The notes: generated from the letters alone by a model not told the origin. Positions 25,608 to 36,376 are shown, numbered from the stretch's first letter. The stretch: 64,000 nucleotides of DNA from Cenococcum geophilum 1.58 (GCA_001692895.1 KV748197.1:2267884-2331883), one strand, 5' to 3'. Program-made: numbers and translations.

Positions 25608-25890
25608 TATAACATTTTATAAACCCTAACTTAACCTAGCTAATTAGGATTTTCTATCCCCAGGATAGAAAATCGCTATTGGCTCGCTTACTACTAGCGC
25701 CTTAGCGGCCCTCTAAATAAAATATCTACCTATAACTCCTAAGTAAGGAAGCACTATATGCTAAAAGGCAAATTTTAGGACAGTAAGACTTATATTATAA
25801 TAGTAATAGTAAGTAAAAAGAATTAATATTTATTACGCTAGTTAAGCGGTATATATATATAGATAGTAACTATAAAAGAAGAGTTACTAG
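25608..25890 (+). repeat. Copia X 3' non-coding segment, LTR-like
   Basis: Directly after the purine tract comes TATAACATTTTATAAACCC (TG changed to TA by RIP is possible), and the segment ends GAGTTACTAG just before the X LTR. Both ends form a TGTAAC/GTTAC inverted pair, so it could be a captured LTR of another chromovirus. Alternatively it is ordinary copia 3' non-coding sequence, with the copia polypurine tract AAAAGAAGAG near its end. It includes the shared palindromic module. Confidence 0.45.
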
Positions 25891-26092
25891 TGTTGGGAAT
25901 ATAGGCAAGTTGCCGTTATATAAGGCAAGTTGCCGTCATATAAGGCAAGTTGCCGTCACGTGTTACCGCGGCACTAGCGTGGCGAGGAGCCTTAAGCTCC
26001 TCGCCCTTCCTTAAGTAGGAAAAAGAATAGAATAATAATTATTATACTATCTACGAACTATAGCTACGTAATATTACCTTGTGTAACCAATA
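25891..26092 (+). repeat. 3' LTR of copia X
   Basis: 202 bp starting TGTTGGGAATATAGG and ending GTAACCAATA (RIPed CCAACA). It is the reverse-oriented counterpart of the X' LTRs. It has three tandem GGCAAGTTGCCGT motifs spaced by TATAA/CATAT, then CACGTG. Confidence 0.88.
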
Positions 26093-26437
26093 AGTTCTTT
26101 ATAGTTACTAAAGTATTAAGCCTTAAGTAATAACTAAAATATTTAAATAAAAATTAAAGACTTAAAATTTATAAAATAAGGCTTAAAGTAAAGGTAAAGT
26201 AGTTTTAATATATATATATATATATATAAAGATATATAGTTTTTAGTTATAATAAAGCAGCTTAAACTGCTAAAATTATATTTAATAATAATATTTAATA
26301 TATTTTAATTATATATAGCTAAAATAGGTTTATAACTAGTTATAAATATATTCTAAACGTATTAGAAACATATTTTAAATATATTAGAAAAAACTTATTA
26401 TTTACCTTTATAGGATTTTTATTTTAAATAGGCTTTA
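26093..26437. other. AT-rich tract without gene
   Basis: Very AT-rich, with a (TA)n run near 26208-26227 and repeated attaaatata-type words. No coding signal. It ends at the TSD CTTTA (26433-26437) of the gypsy element. Confidence 0.6.
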
Positions 26438-26664
26438 TGTTACGGCACTGGTAGAACTTGGTAGAACTACGCACCGGCAAGTTGCCACAGATTGCCGTAT
26501 ATTGCGGTCACGTGACGCGAAGATCGTATATAGCTTCGAGCGGCGCTCCCCTTCTTCTTCTTTTCTTTCTTTAGCTTTAGATTCTCGTTTATAGACAATC
26601 TAATTATACAGGCTTGCGCGACCATTTTGCCGTACTTATATCTTAATTAACTAAGTCGCTAATA
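26438..26664 (+). repeat. 5' LTR of chromovirus G
   Basis: 227 bp, same length as the 3' LTR. The differences I found are transitions (for example GGTAGAAC against GGCAGAAC), and this copy carries more of the T/A states. Confidence 0.94.
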
Positions 26665-26872
26665 TTATCTAAAGCTTACTCTACTCTCTTTTCCTAAGAA
26701 GGAACTTAAATATATCTACGAGAACATAGAATAGGACCCTAAGGACATTACTAGGACTATAAGGACAGGACCTAAAAGAAAAGAACAGAACCCTAAGGAA
26801 AGGACCTACAAGACACGTATAGACTAGAACCCCTAAAGAAATTACCCAGAATTACCTAATACCCCTACCACT

Positions 26873-29800
26873 ATGCCACGAACCACAGCAGTAGGTAAAG
26901 CAGCTGTAGGACCCTTAAATACTTTAGATAAAGAAACAATTAACGTTTTAACCCCCTAGGCGGAGCTTGCGGCTGCCAATGCCAAAATTAAACAATTGCG
27001 AGAGCTGCTTAAAGCCAGAGATACCCCTATATCTAATAATAAGTCATTATTAGACAACTAAAGACTTACTACAGTTCTTTAGGCCCTATCCTAGCGCCTT
27101 AGTGGATCTACTAAGGCCTATATAGCATTAAAGCGGTTAGCAAAGGTCGCGGACCCCCTACTACTTATAGACGGAACCGACCCTATATTTAATAATTAGA
27201 AGCTTTAATTACGGGATAAGCTTAAAGTTAATGTAGACTACTTCCCTAACGCCCGAGCTAGAATAGCCTATGTCTTCGGCTGTACTAACGGAGACGCCTA
27301 AACGCATTTACGCCCGCGATACACTAAAGACTTAGCAGACCCCTTTATCTCTAAAGAAGAAATAATTAAATACTTATCTTCTATTTATAAGGACCCTTTT
27401 AAAGTATAAAACGCCCGCCTTAGCTATAAAAGCCTAAATATAAAAACAATAGAGACCTTTTTAGCCTTCTAAACCCGCTTTCTATACCTGGCCGGATAGG
27501 CCTAGATCCCCTAGGAAGACCTACTACTAGACCTCTTTAATAAGCTTACCCTAGACCTATAGCGGGCCGTATTACTAGCTTATACTATAGTATAGACGTT
27601 AAAGGAACTTACGGACTATTGCCTAGCTATTAACTAAGGCCTCCGTTAAATTAAGGTACGCGCTAACTAGCTAAAAACTAGAAACCTTATAAACTAGGCC
27701 GCAAGTACTATAAGTACGGCCCGTAGTGCCCTGGTATAATCGGCAACTCCTATAGCCAACCCAGCAGCTAGCCGCGCAGCTACCCCTACTGCGGGCCTAG
27801 TATATACCTAGCCTATATACAGCAACCCCTATATATAGGCCCTTAGCAATTAAGGAGCTTGCTTCTTATATGGTTAAATAGGCCACCCTATAAGGAACTA
27901 CCTAATAAAAGTAAGAATAAATAAGGTCCTGTTAATTTAGGAGGATAGTATAGAGCTGGAAAAAGAGGAACCTTAAAGAAAGACTCCTTTCTAGGGTTAA
28001 AAGGGATTAATATATTATATATCAATCTAGGTTAGCTAGTTAGTAGAAGAAGCTACACTATCCCTTATACTTTATTTTGTAATAGATATTAAGTTTTAAC
28101 CTCTGCTTTAGCTAACTTAGAAGTAAATGCCTTTACCTTAATTAATATAAAGTGCGCTGTAAAACTAGCTAACTTTTTAAATATACCCCTTAAAGAACTA
28201 CCTAAACTAATCCCTATTTGCGGTTATAACAGACAAATAGGGCCACCTATTACAACTATCTTACGGATCCACCTCTATATTAATAGACGAAGGTAGTATA
28301 ATATCCCCTTTCTTATTACGGACTTAGGAAGCCATAATATAATCTTAAGAAGAAAATAGCTAGCCTATTTAGGCTTGCAGCTTAAAGTATAGAATAAACG
28401 GCTTATCTAGCCCGAAACTCTACCCCTAACCCCTTCCTTTATAAAAGAAATTAGCATTATAATAGAAAACCTTATATAGCTCTAGATTAATACCATTTAC
28501 TAGGCCAATGCTATGCGTAAAGACTAGGCCTTTAAGAAGGATATACAGCTTAACCCACAACGGATCCGTATACTACGCCGCCCCTAAACTACCTATATTA
28601 CGCCACCCGCACTAAAGACCTAGAAAGTTAGTAGTAACCTAGCTAAGTTCCCTACGGAGAACCCTATAAAGCCATAAAGGAAAGCTAAAGATATTAGACG
28701 CTATACTAAACTAATAAATAGGAAGAATAACTTACGGAAAATAAAACGTAAGCTAAGGAAGACTATAAACCCTATACCGTAAACCACGGCCTAATAGACG
28801 CTAAAGAAACCTACGGACCTCCTACTAGTTGATATCTGCTATATTAGCGCTGTAGGATTCTACTAGAACCTAGTTTAGCCTAATACTATTACCTTTATAA
28901 CTAGCCTATATAAAATTAACTAAATAATTAAGGAAAAGGAAAGTAAGCTTAGTGGATAAAAAAGCGGGCTTATAGATAAAGAACTAGTAGAGTAAAAACT
29001 GCCCAATTAACACCAGAAATTTAAGGACGTATTCTCTAAGGTAGCGTCTAATATACTTCCACCCTACCAACCATATAACTATAAGATTAAGATTAAGCAA
29101 GATAAGGGAAGTACCCTTAGCTTTAGCCCTCTCTACCTATAGTCTATTACTAAATTATAGGCTATAAAGTAGTACCTTATTAATAACCTAAATAAGGGCT
29201 TTATTAAGCCTAGCTAAGCCCCTTTTAACTCCCCTATTCTCTTTATTAAAAAGCTAAATAGAGGACTACGCTTCTATATTAACTACCGTAAGCTAAATAA
29301 TATAACCTATAAGGACCGCTACCCGCTACCCTTACTTAATAAGACTTTTACCTAAATAAGTAAAGCTAAGGTTTTTATAAAGCTTAATATCCGCCAGGCC
29401 TTTTACTAAATTAGGATAAACCCCGGGTCTAAGGATCTTACTATATTCTAGACCTGTTACGGGACGTATAAATATAAGGTACTTCCTTTTAGACTAACTA
29501 ACGGACTAGCTACATACTAGCGGTATATAAACGATGTACTTTTTAACTACCTTAACAACTTCTATACGGCCTATTTAGATAATATTATAATCTATTTAGA
29601 GAATAAACTAGAATATAAGGAGCACGTCTATAAAGTCCTATAACGGCTCTATAAAACTAGCCTCTAAGCTAATATTAAAAAGTTAGAATTTAATATTAAG
29701 TATATAAAGTACCTAGGTTTTATTATTAGTATAAACGGAATTAAAGCCAACCTAAAGAAAATAACCGCAATTAACTAGTGGACGCCCCCTCGGACCGTAA

Positions 29801-32130
29801 AGGGGGTGCAATTATTTTTAGGTTTCTATAACTTCTACTAACGCTTTATTAAGAACTATAGTAGGATCGCTTAGCCTCTTAACCGCCTTACTAGGAAAGA
29901 CCAGCCCTTTTACTTTAACGCTATATATATATAGGCCTTTAATAAGCTTAAAAAACGGCTAGTGTTGGCCCCCCTACTTGCCCACTTTAACCTAGAACGG
30001 CCCTTAATACTAGAAACTAATGCCTTAAATAGCATAATAGCTAGTATTTTTTCCTAAAAGTAACTGGATGGAGAATAGCACCCTATTATATACTATTTAA
30101 AGACTATAATAAATATTAAACTAAACTACCATATCTATAATAAAGAAATGCTAGCTATTATCTCTAGCTTTTAGCACTGGCGTATATAGCTAGAGGGGAC
30201 CCCTAAACCTATTAAAGTAGTATTAGATTATAAGGCCCTAGAATACTTCATAATAACTAAGGCCCTTACGGCCCGGTAGGCACGCTAGGCGGACGTCCTA
30301 TCTTAGTTTAACTTCTTAATTATATATAGACCAGGCGCTATAAACCGTATAAATGCTTTTATTAGGCGTAAATAAGACCTAGGTAACTATACGGCTATAA
30401 AGATCTTATTACAGACCTAGATGCTACTACAATTAGAGCACCTTAACCCCCAAATATAGGCAGAACTAAATACAGACCCTTTAGGCGCCAAGATGTATCC
30501 TATTAACCCTTTAGGACTTAACTTAATTAATAAATTACTGTAAATAAACTATACGGCCCCTTCTCTACAGGAGTACCGTAAAAAGGCAAAGAACGTTACT
30601 AGTCTATAGTCCCTTAAAAATAGATTACTTAAGTATTAGGAACGGCTAGTAGTGGCAGAGGAACAGAACTTATAGACTTAGCTTATTGCTAAAGCACATA
30701 CCTAGGTCTCTACGGCCTACCCTAGAAAGAATAAAACCCGTAGGATTATTAGCGACCGCTACTACTAGCCCAGAATAGTTATAAATATTAACCGCTATAT
30801 ATAGAACTATAACAACTACCGTAGGTCTATAATCCCACGAGATAAGACCCTAGAATTATTAAAACCCCTCCTAATACCTAACCGCCCCTAGTAATATATC
30901 TCTATAGACTTTTATAAGCTATCTCTAGACCGTAACAGATATAATATAGTTATAATCCTAGTTAACCGCTTTAGTAAGCGCCCGTTCTTAATTCCCTATT
31001 ATAAGAATATTAATACTAAAGAGGTAGCCTAACTATATATCTACTACGTCTACTAAATTTACGGACTACTAGATACTATTATATCTAACCACGGGCCGTA
31101 GTTTATATTAGCCTTTTAGAATAAGTTTACCTAAATCCTAGGTATTAAGCTAAAGCTTTCTACGGCATATTACCCCTAGATAGACGGTTAAACGGAGATT
31201 ATAAATTAATACTTAGACTAGAGACTTCAGCCTTTCGTTAACTACTTCTAGGATAACTAGGCTAAACTATTACCCTTAATAGACTACGCCTAAGCAACCC
31301 TACCCCACAACTTTACCGGATTTGCCCCTATTTAACTAGAAATAGGTTACCTACCCTATATAAGCTTTAACTGGGAAAGACTAGAAGGGCCCTAGACTGT
31401 ACGCGAAAAACTATCTTATAAGGAAGCCTAGTAGTACGCTAAGCGCTTAGAAGAAGCTTAGAAAGTAGCCCATATAAACCTAAAAAAGGCCTAGAAATTA
31501 ATAAAATAGTAGGTAAATAAGTATAGGCGCGAGCCTAACTTTACTATAGGCGATATAGTCTAGGTTATAACAAAGAACTAAAAGATAGAACGGCCTAGCT
31601 ATAAGCTAAACTATAAGATAGTAGGACCGTATAAGATTTTTAATAAAGTAGGTAATTTGTACAAGGTTAAGCTTCTAGACTTAATTAAAGTCCACCCTAT
31701 CTTTTTACTAGATAAGCTATAGAAAGCTACAAATAACCTACTGCCTAGATAAAAAAATAAACCTCCCCTATTAATTTAAGTTAACGATAATAATAAATAG
31801 GAAATTAAAGAAATACTAGCCTATAAACTTATAAAGGGAACGTTAAAGTATTATATTAGTTAGAAAGGATATAACCCAGACCCTACTTAGTACCCTATAT
31901 AGAACTTTATAGGTAGCCCCTATAAGCTTTAGAAGTTCTATAGCCGTTACCCTAATAAACCCGGACCGCTAAAGTACCTAGATAAGTAGATAGAATACTA
32001 GTATAATAAAGATAATAAGTTACCAGAAGAATATAAGGACAAAAACGCCCTAGAAATTTCTTAATTATATAAGGTGTTAAGATATCTAAGAACTTCGACC
32101 GGCGGTTAAAGTTGTCTAATTAGTTAGATT
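26873..32130 (+). pseudogene. Chromovirus G Gag-Pol relic
   Basis: Gag begins MPRTTAVGKAAVGPLNTLDK at 26873. RT (about 29220-29800) is legible: [29 protein letters not shown] and the catalytic box YLDNIIIY near 29572 (the family has two Asp; the second is Asn here). RNase H follows to about 30400. Integrase (about 30650-31450) includes ISIDFYKLSLDRNRYN and ISNHGPQFILAF. The C-terminal part (31790-31980) has EEILAYKLIKGTLKYYI and KGYNPDPTQYPI, a chromodomain-like pattern thought to guide integration into heterochromatin. The last residues, LEIS*LYKVLRYLRTSTGG, recur in copia X. Confidence 0.9.
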
Positions 32131-32188
32131 CTCTTGCTAAGACTTTTAGCGGCAAAGCCTAAGGGCAGGCTTTTTTAGAGGGGGGGGT
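32050..32188 (+). repeat. Chromovirus G 3' module shared with copia X/X'
   Basis: Starting at CTAGAAATTTCTTA, about 97 bp align with 25497-25590 (X) and with the reverse complement of about 19835-19925 (X'). G then has a 23-bp extra segment (AGCGGCAAAGCC...GGC) bounded by TTTT runs before its polypurine tract. Both copia copies lack this segment. Confidence 0.8.
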
Positions 32189-32190
32189 AA

Positions 32191-32417
32191 TGTTACGGCA
32201 CTGGCAGAACTTGGCAGAACTACGCACCGGCAAGTTGCCATAGATTGCCGCATATTGCGGTCACGTGACGCGAAGATCGTATATAGCTTCGAGCGGCGCT
32301 CCCCTTCTTCTCCTTTCCTTTCTTTAGCTTTAGATTCTCGTTTATAGACAATCCAATCGTATAGGCTTGCGCGACCATTTTGCCGTACTTATGTCTCGAT
32401 TGACTGAGTCGCTAACA
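32191..32417 (+). repeat. 3' LTR of chromovirus G
   Basis: 227 bp, TGTTACGG...CTAACA, followed by the TSD CTTTA. It is less mutated than the 5' copy. Confidence 0.94.
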
Positions 32418-32464
32418 CTTTATAAATAGCTTAAACTATTAAAATTACTATAAAATAGGCTATA

Positions 32465-32651
32465 TGTCACAGTACGTGCGGACTGTCAAGGTACGATATA
32501 CGAGGTGACTGTATATAATTGACAAACGATGTCGTGTGAGGATCTATGTAGGAGGTGAGGTGGTATATATACACGTCGCTCAGGGGTCAGGTCCGTGCTC
32601 GTGTCATGACAACACTGAATCATAACAACGTGTCAGGTCAGTGCCGTGACA
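32465..32651. repeat. Solo LTR with 5-bp TSD
   Basis: The segment begins TGTCACAGTACGTGCGG and ends GTCAGTGCCGTGACA, giving terminal TGTCAC/GTGACA inverted ends. CTATA lies on both sides (32460-32464 and 32652-32656). It is 187 bp, has no internal coding domain, and shows little RIP. This is the product expected from LTR-LTR recombination of a third family. Confidence 0.8.
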
Positions 32652-32656
32652 CTATA

Positions 32657-33586
32657 AATAGCTTATATAGCTCTTTAAGGTAATAATTATTATATTAAAA
32701 AATAGATTTATAATAGATTTAAGATATATATATAAGAAAAGATAAAGTAAAAGGTAAGGTCAAATTAAGAGAGGCAGGGTGGGGTTTGGTGTGGTAGGCG
32801 GAGGTTTCGCCTATCGGGCCGACATTTTAGCGTGGTCGCGCCGACCTGTACGCACGACCGTGTTCGATGCCGATTTTTCAGCTGAGTTGGCTGATAATAG
32901 TCTCACAATAGCTTTTGAGGTAGAGAGGCTTCTGGTGAGCCTAGTATGTAATCTTAAATACTCAAGATGGAGGCATTGGCGCATTACGGTAGCTCCCGTG
33001 GTGTGGTCAAATCAGCACGGTGCAGTTAAAAGTAGACTCCCCCGGCCCCGAAAGAAGGCTCACGAGCTCAGACGTGAAGGTGGCCTGTGCAGATTGTGGG
33101 GGATTAAGTCTAAGGATTCTTCCTCATCTTACATTCGACATCAGGCAACCACGTATGTGAGATGGTTGTTAGCATCTACCGTTCACCAACAGACTTGTCC
33201 TAAATGACAACTTGACGACAGCCTCATTCGACTCCGCCTAACGACACGGAATTCATGATTGAAGCTACCCACCATACAGATCTCAACCCAAAGTCCATCC
33301 TGGCCCTTGCATTGACTGATATCCTGATCAAAAACATCCAGAAATAGGCTGAGCTATGCTCTCTGACTTAGCGGTGTTGGTATAGGGCATCACTATACCT
33401 CTATTCCCTAACAAAAAGTGAGCTCACCAACGCCCATTTCCGTCTTTGGATCTGAGAGTCGCCGCTTCAACCTGAGCCAAAGGAAATAAGCCCTAAGCCG
33501 AGAGTGAGCGAACATGAGTTACTCAACAGGGAGCAGCGAACATCTGACCTGAGTATATTAGTTGTCCGCTTCTACTATAATTCTCC
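32657..33586. other. Transition from RIP block to gene island, no gene
   Basis: AT-rich to about 32765, then normal composition. A 142-codon open frame at 32779-33207 starts inside a near-palindrome (TAGGCGGAGGTTTCGCCTA) and has no domain; I do not call it a gene. The rest is likely the 5' flank of the gene at 33587. Confidence 0.5.
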
Positions 33587-34240
33587 ATGTTCTCGTTCTT
33601 CTCAAAGAAACATCCGTCAATAGCGGATGAGAAGCCAATCAACCCAGATCACGTTCAAGAATCATGGGACGACTGCACTCCAGATACGCCTAAAGACCGC
33701 ACAATACGCACTGAATTTGGCACCATCAATTGCCATGCAACTGCCTATCCATCTCAAGGTGGCATTGTTACCCGTTCTTTCACAGGCGTGGAACTAGACT
33801 GGCTTGGCCTTTCCCGCTCCCAGCCTGCCAAAACATCCTCTGACCCCCGCGAGGAGGATGAATTTGCCTACCAGATTTTGCGCTTAGGTGCCAGGTGGTG
33901 GAGAAGTGAGGCTTACGAGCGGAAAAAGGATAATGAGGCGTGGAGTGGCACACCTTACCCAGAATATCCACCGATTCTCTATGTCGGGTATCCATCCACC
34001 GGTGGGGTTTGGGTACTAAAGAGGTACAGCATGGAAAGTCAGCATCAAGAGCAAGCCAAAGCCATCATGGCATTTACTATGGACGAGCGCTGCGCGGTGC
34101 TCAAAGAGTTTGGCGCTCAATTCTATACGAGTGTGGATGACTGTCCGGATATTCCTAAGTCACTGGAAGAAGGCATTGCTGTTGGGAAGCGGTATGAAGA
34201 GGTCATGAGTAAGATTTGTCCCGGCAGTGGTTTGGAATGA
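33587..34240 (+). CDS. Conserved hypothetical fungal protein, 217 aa
   Basis: A single-exon frame of 217 codons starts at MFSFFSKKH and runs to a TGA after GSGLE. It has no signal peptide or membrane segment. The centre has a Trp/Tyr-rich stretch (LGARWWRSEAYERKKD, about residues 98-113) followed by YPPILYVGYPSTGGVWVLK (about 126-144), then a mostly helical C-terminus with acidic residues. The composition and the ordered, gap-free frame on a strand opposite to the neighbouring HET pseudogene favour a real gene. I do not recognise a named domain; similar small proteins of unknown function occur in ascomycete accessory regions. It converges on the HET relic 210 bp away. Confidence 0.72.
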   Translation: MFSFFSKKHPSIADEKPINPDHVQESWDDCTPDTPKDRTIRTEFGTINCHATAYPSQGGIVTRSFTGVELDWLGLSRSQPAKTSSDPREEDEFAYQILRLGARWWRSEAYERKKDNEAWSGTPYPEYPPILYVGYPSTGGVWVLKRYSMESQHQEQAKAIMAFTMDERCAVLKEFGAQFYTSVDDCPDIPKSLEEGIAVGKRYEEVMSKICPGSGLE

Positions 34241-34450
34241 GAATCTGTCTATGATACAACAACCCGCTGTACACAAAACTCCAGTATCACCATTTATAAT
34301 ACCCTCATCGCCTCCCGTCCAGAGGACTGCCCTAATGACTACTAGCTTAGTCCCTCTTTTCAAAGGCTGTCTACCAAGCACTACTCTGAGGTATTGAGCG
34401 CTGGGAAACGTATTCCCCAAAGCCTCCCGTCCCAAGTCTACATCACAAGC

Positions 34451-35630
34451 TCACGCACAAGCAAAGTTCCTGAGCCTGTTCCCGCGCCGAGAAACCGGGA
34501 GTACTGCACAATCCAGGACGATGAACTTCCTTAATCGCACCATCACTTTATACTGGTCTCCCAGGTAGTTTACTCGGATATACCGATACAGGTCTTTGAA
34601 TGTTTCTTCGACTGGTATGGTGTAATCTGGCTGGATAGCAGCACCATCGGAAGCAAGGCCCAAAACACCGTAAATTCTATCATGTGGGTTAACACATTGC
34701 CTATGACTCATTGCATAAGCAACGTCGACAACTTCCGATTCGGGCCAGGTTCCTTTTTTATCTACACCCCTCACCTCCAGCTCAAGCACATCTTCAAGCG
34801 GAGTCAAATCCACGTCGCTAAGCCCAGCCTTCTCCCATTCAGGAGTGGTCGCTGCAAACTTCATCCCTTTAAGAAAACGAAATGCCGAGGATCCGGCCGT
34901 CCAAATCGTATTCGCACTTCCCGCAAAAAGCCTTGTTCGCCACGACAATGCTGCTTCCTGTACGACCCAAAGCCGATTGAAATAATCTCTACTCAGAATA
35001 TCGTCCAGGGCCGCACGCACGAGCTTCGGATCGTTCTGCGTTCACGATGTCCCAGACTCGAAACTAACATCGCTCGTGAGAAATGAGAGTATGAGAGTAT
35101 TTCCATTCCCGGAGCGCTGTGCCTATCTCCTCGCTAATGGAAATCTATGCCAAGCTGACTCGCTCATATATGCGGGCCATCGGCCTGACTTGATCGCTCT
35201 TTTCGTAGTTGCCGGCTTGGTTGATGCGAATCGCATCGATCCAGAGTATTCGTGTCGAATAACGCGATCGCAAATGCCGAAGAGGATTGTCGAAGAGGAA
35301 GTCATGGTCTGTGCTCAACTGGTTTTTCGATTCGAGTTGTCTTGGCGAACTCCTCGTGGATAAGATCCGCAGAAAGGCAATCAATGCCCAGGGAGCCCGA
35401 TTTATAACTTAGTAATAAACGATCCAGTTAACAGTGTTACAGTGTCCATCAATGTTCTACTTAAGTGTCCATACATGAATCTATAATTGATCATGAGGTA
35501 GAAGCGTGTTTGCCCAGAAAGGCTAGATCCGACAGCCGGCATTGAGGTAATGTTTATTCGACATCTAAGATGAACATTCATCCTCTTGTAAATCAAAGGC
35601 TTTCGGGAGAAATACGGTGAGCCCTTCATA
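34451..35630 (-). pseudogene. HET-domain (heterokaryon incompatibility) pseudogene
   Basis: Two minus-strand frames carry consecutive parts of a HET domain. Around 35180-35300 is RILWIDAIRINQAGNYEKSDQV, matching the LWIDAICINQ-type motif (Cys is Arg here). At 34451-35041 is SRDYFNRLWVVQEAALSWRT, then CVNPHDRIYGVLGLASDG, matching the later HET motifs. Between them the frame shifts and a TGA lies in frame just before the second part. The beginning (about 35400-35630) is too decayed to show the start motif. The second part ends at a stop after NFACA, so the variable C-terminal domain is missing. HET proteins trigger cell death after fusion of unlike hyphae. Confidence 0.82.
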
Positions 35631-36376
35631 TATTGAAACTCTTAATATCGATCACTCCCCATACGAAAATCTGCATGTTAGAGGTGTTAAGATCGGTTAG
35701 ACATGTGCCACTGCGAGGGAGCCTGAAAATCGAGGCCAGTGACTTTACAAAGCAAGGGATATAACGAGTGTTTAAGCACATGCAAGAAAAGGGTGTATAC
35801 GGCGAAATCCACTGTCCACCGCCGAAAGCTAAATTGTTGGCCCGAAGGCACCTTCAAAGACAGCCATCCTCTCCGCACTTGGCCACTTGTATTGTGTTCC
35901 TTGGCTAGTCTTCATGACGGAAAGTGGGGATTTATGAAGTTAGTGAAACATATTATATGCGCAGATTCAAGAGTATTTGTCAACTATTTCCGTTTGTCCA
36001 GACGTCACAATCATGCAAGACGGTTGATATTGGCACTAGTATGAAGCGGCGTTGGATCTAGTCTGTATGCTTGTGTCTTCGTTAGGGTCATCTTCTGAAT
36101 CATTAGTGAAATTGTCCTCTCTGTTCATGATTGTAGTGCTTGATCATGATACAGATGATATGATGTGAAAGTTAAAGTAAATTTCAGGCTGCAATAAGTC
36201 GAACACGTGCGCAGGAGAATTTCGTATGGCCATAAATATTTATCGTGATCGTTTATGTAAGTGTATGGTATGACTATGCACCGCTTCTCGTCCTCATGTA
36301 TGTAAGATAGGATCCTGAGGACAAAGCAACGAATCAACGATAGAGAAGGAAAGACCCGATAAGGTAAAAGGACTCC
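35631..36376. other. Intergenic, no gene seen
   Basis: Only short frames without motifs on either strand. Probably 3' flank of the Clr5 gene plus decayed 5' part of the HET gene. Confidence 0.5.

Larger units (their letters stand above)
6411..26092 (+). mobile_element. Ty1/copia element X, 5'-truncated, interrupted twice
   Basis: Element X survives in three blocks: 6411-7397 (end of gag, protease, gag-pre-integrase region), 16730-19347 (integrase, RT, part of RNase H) and 25381-25890 (RNase H tail, 3' non-coding), followed by its 3' LTR at 25891-26092. The gap 7398-16729 is element Y; the gap 19348-25380 is a sister copy in opposite orientation (X'). The blocks join seamlessly when both insertions are removed with one TSD copy each (TTTAG and GCTAA). 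The 5' LTR and most of gag are absent: alignment with X' starts at about 6411. RIP stops are everywhere, so the element is dead. Confidence 0.88.
26438..32417 (+). mobile_element. Full-length Ty3/gypsy chromovirus G
   Basis: Two 227-bp LTRs (26438-26664 and 32191-32417) begin TGTTACGG and end CTAACA (CTAATA in the left copy). The 5-bp TSD CTTTA is present at 26433-26437 and 32418-32422. The internal order gag, protease, RT, RNase H, integrase, chromodomain-like C-terminus is that of chromoviruses. A polypurine tract AGAGGGGGGGG lies just before the 3' LTR. Coding frames are broken by TAA/TAG only, so the element was inactivated by RIP, not by indels. Confidence 0.95.

Noticed and set aside
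32465..32651. tRNA or small RNA gene in the TGTCAC...GTGACA segment
   Set aside because: Terminal TG/CA and a 5-bp duplication fit a solo LTR, and no cloverleaf is evident.
32779..33207. 142-codon plus-strand open frame
   Set aside because: Starts within a near-palindrome next to a solo LTR, has no domain, and its composition does not look coding.
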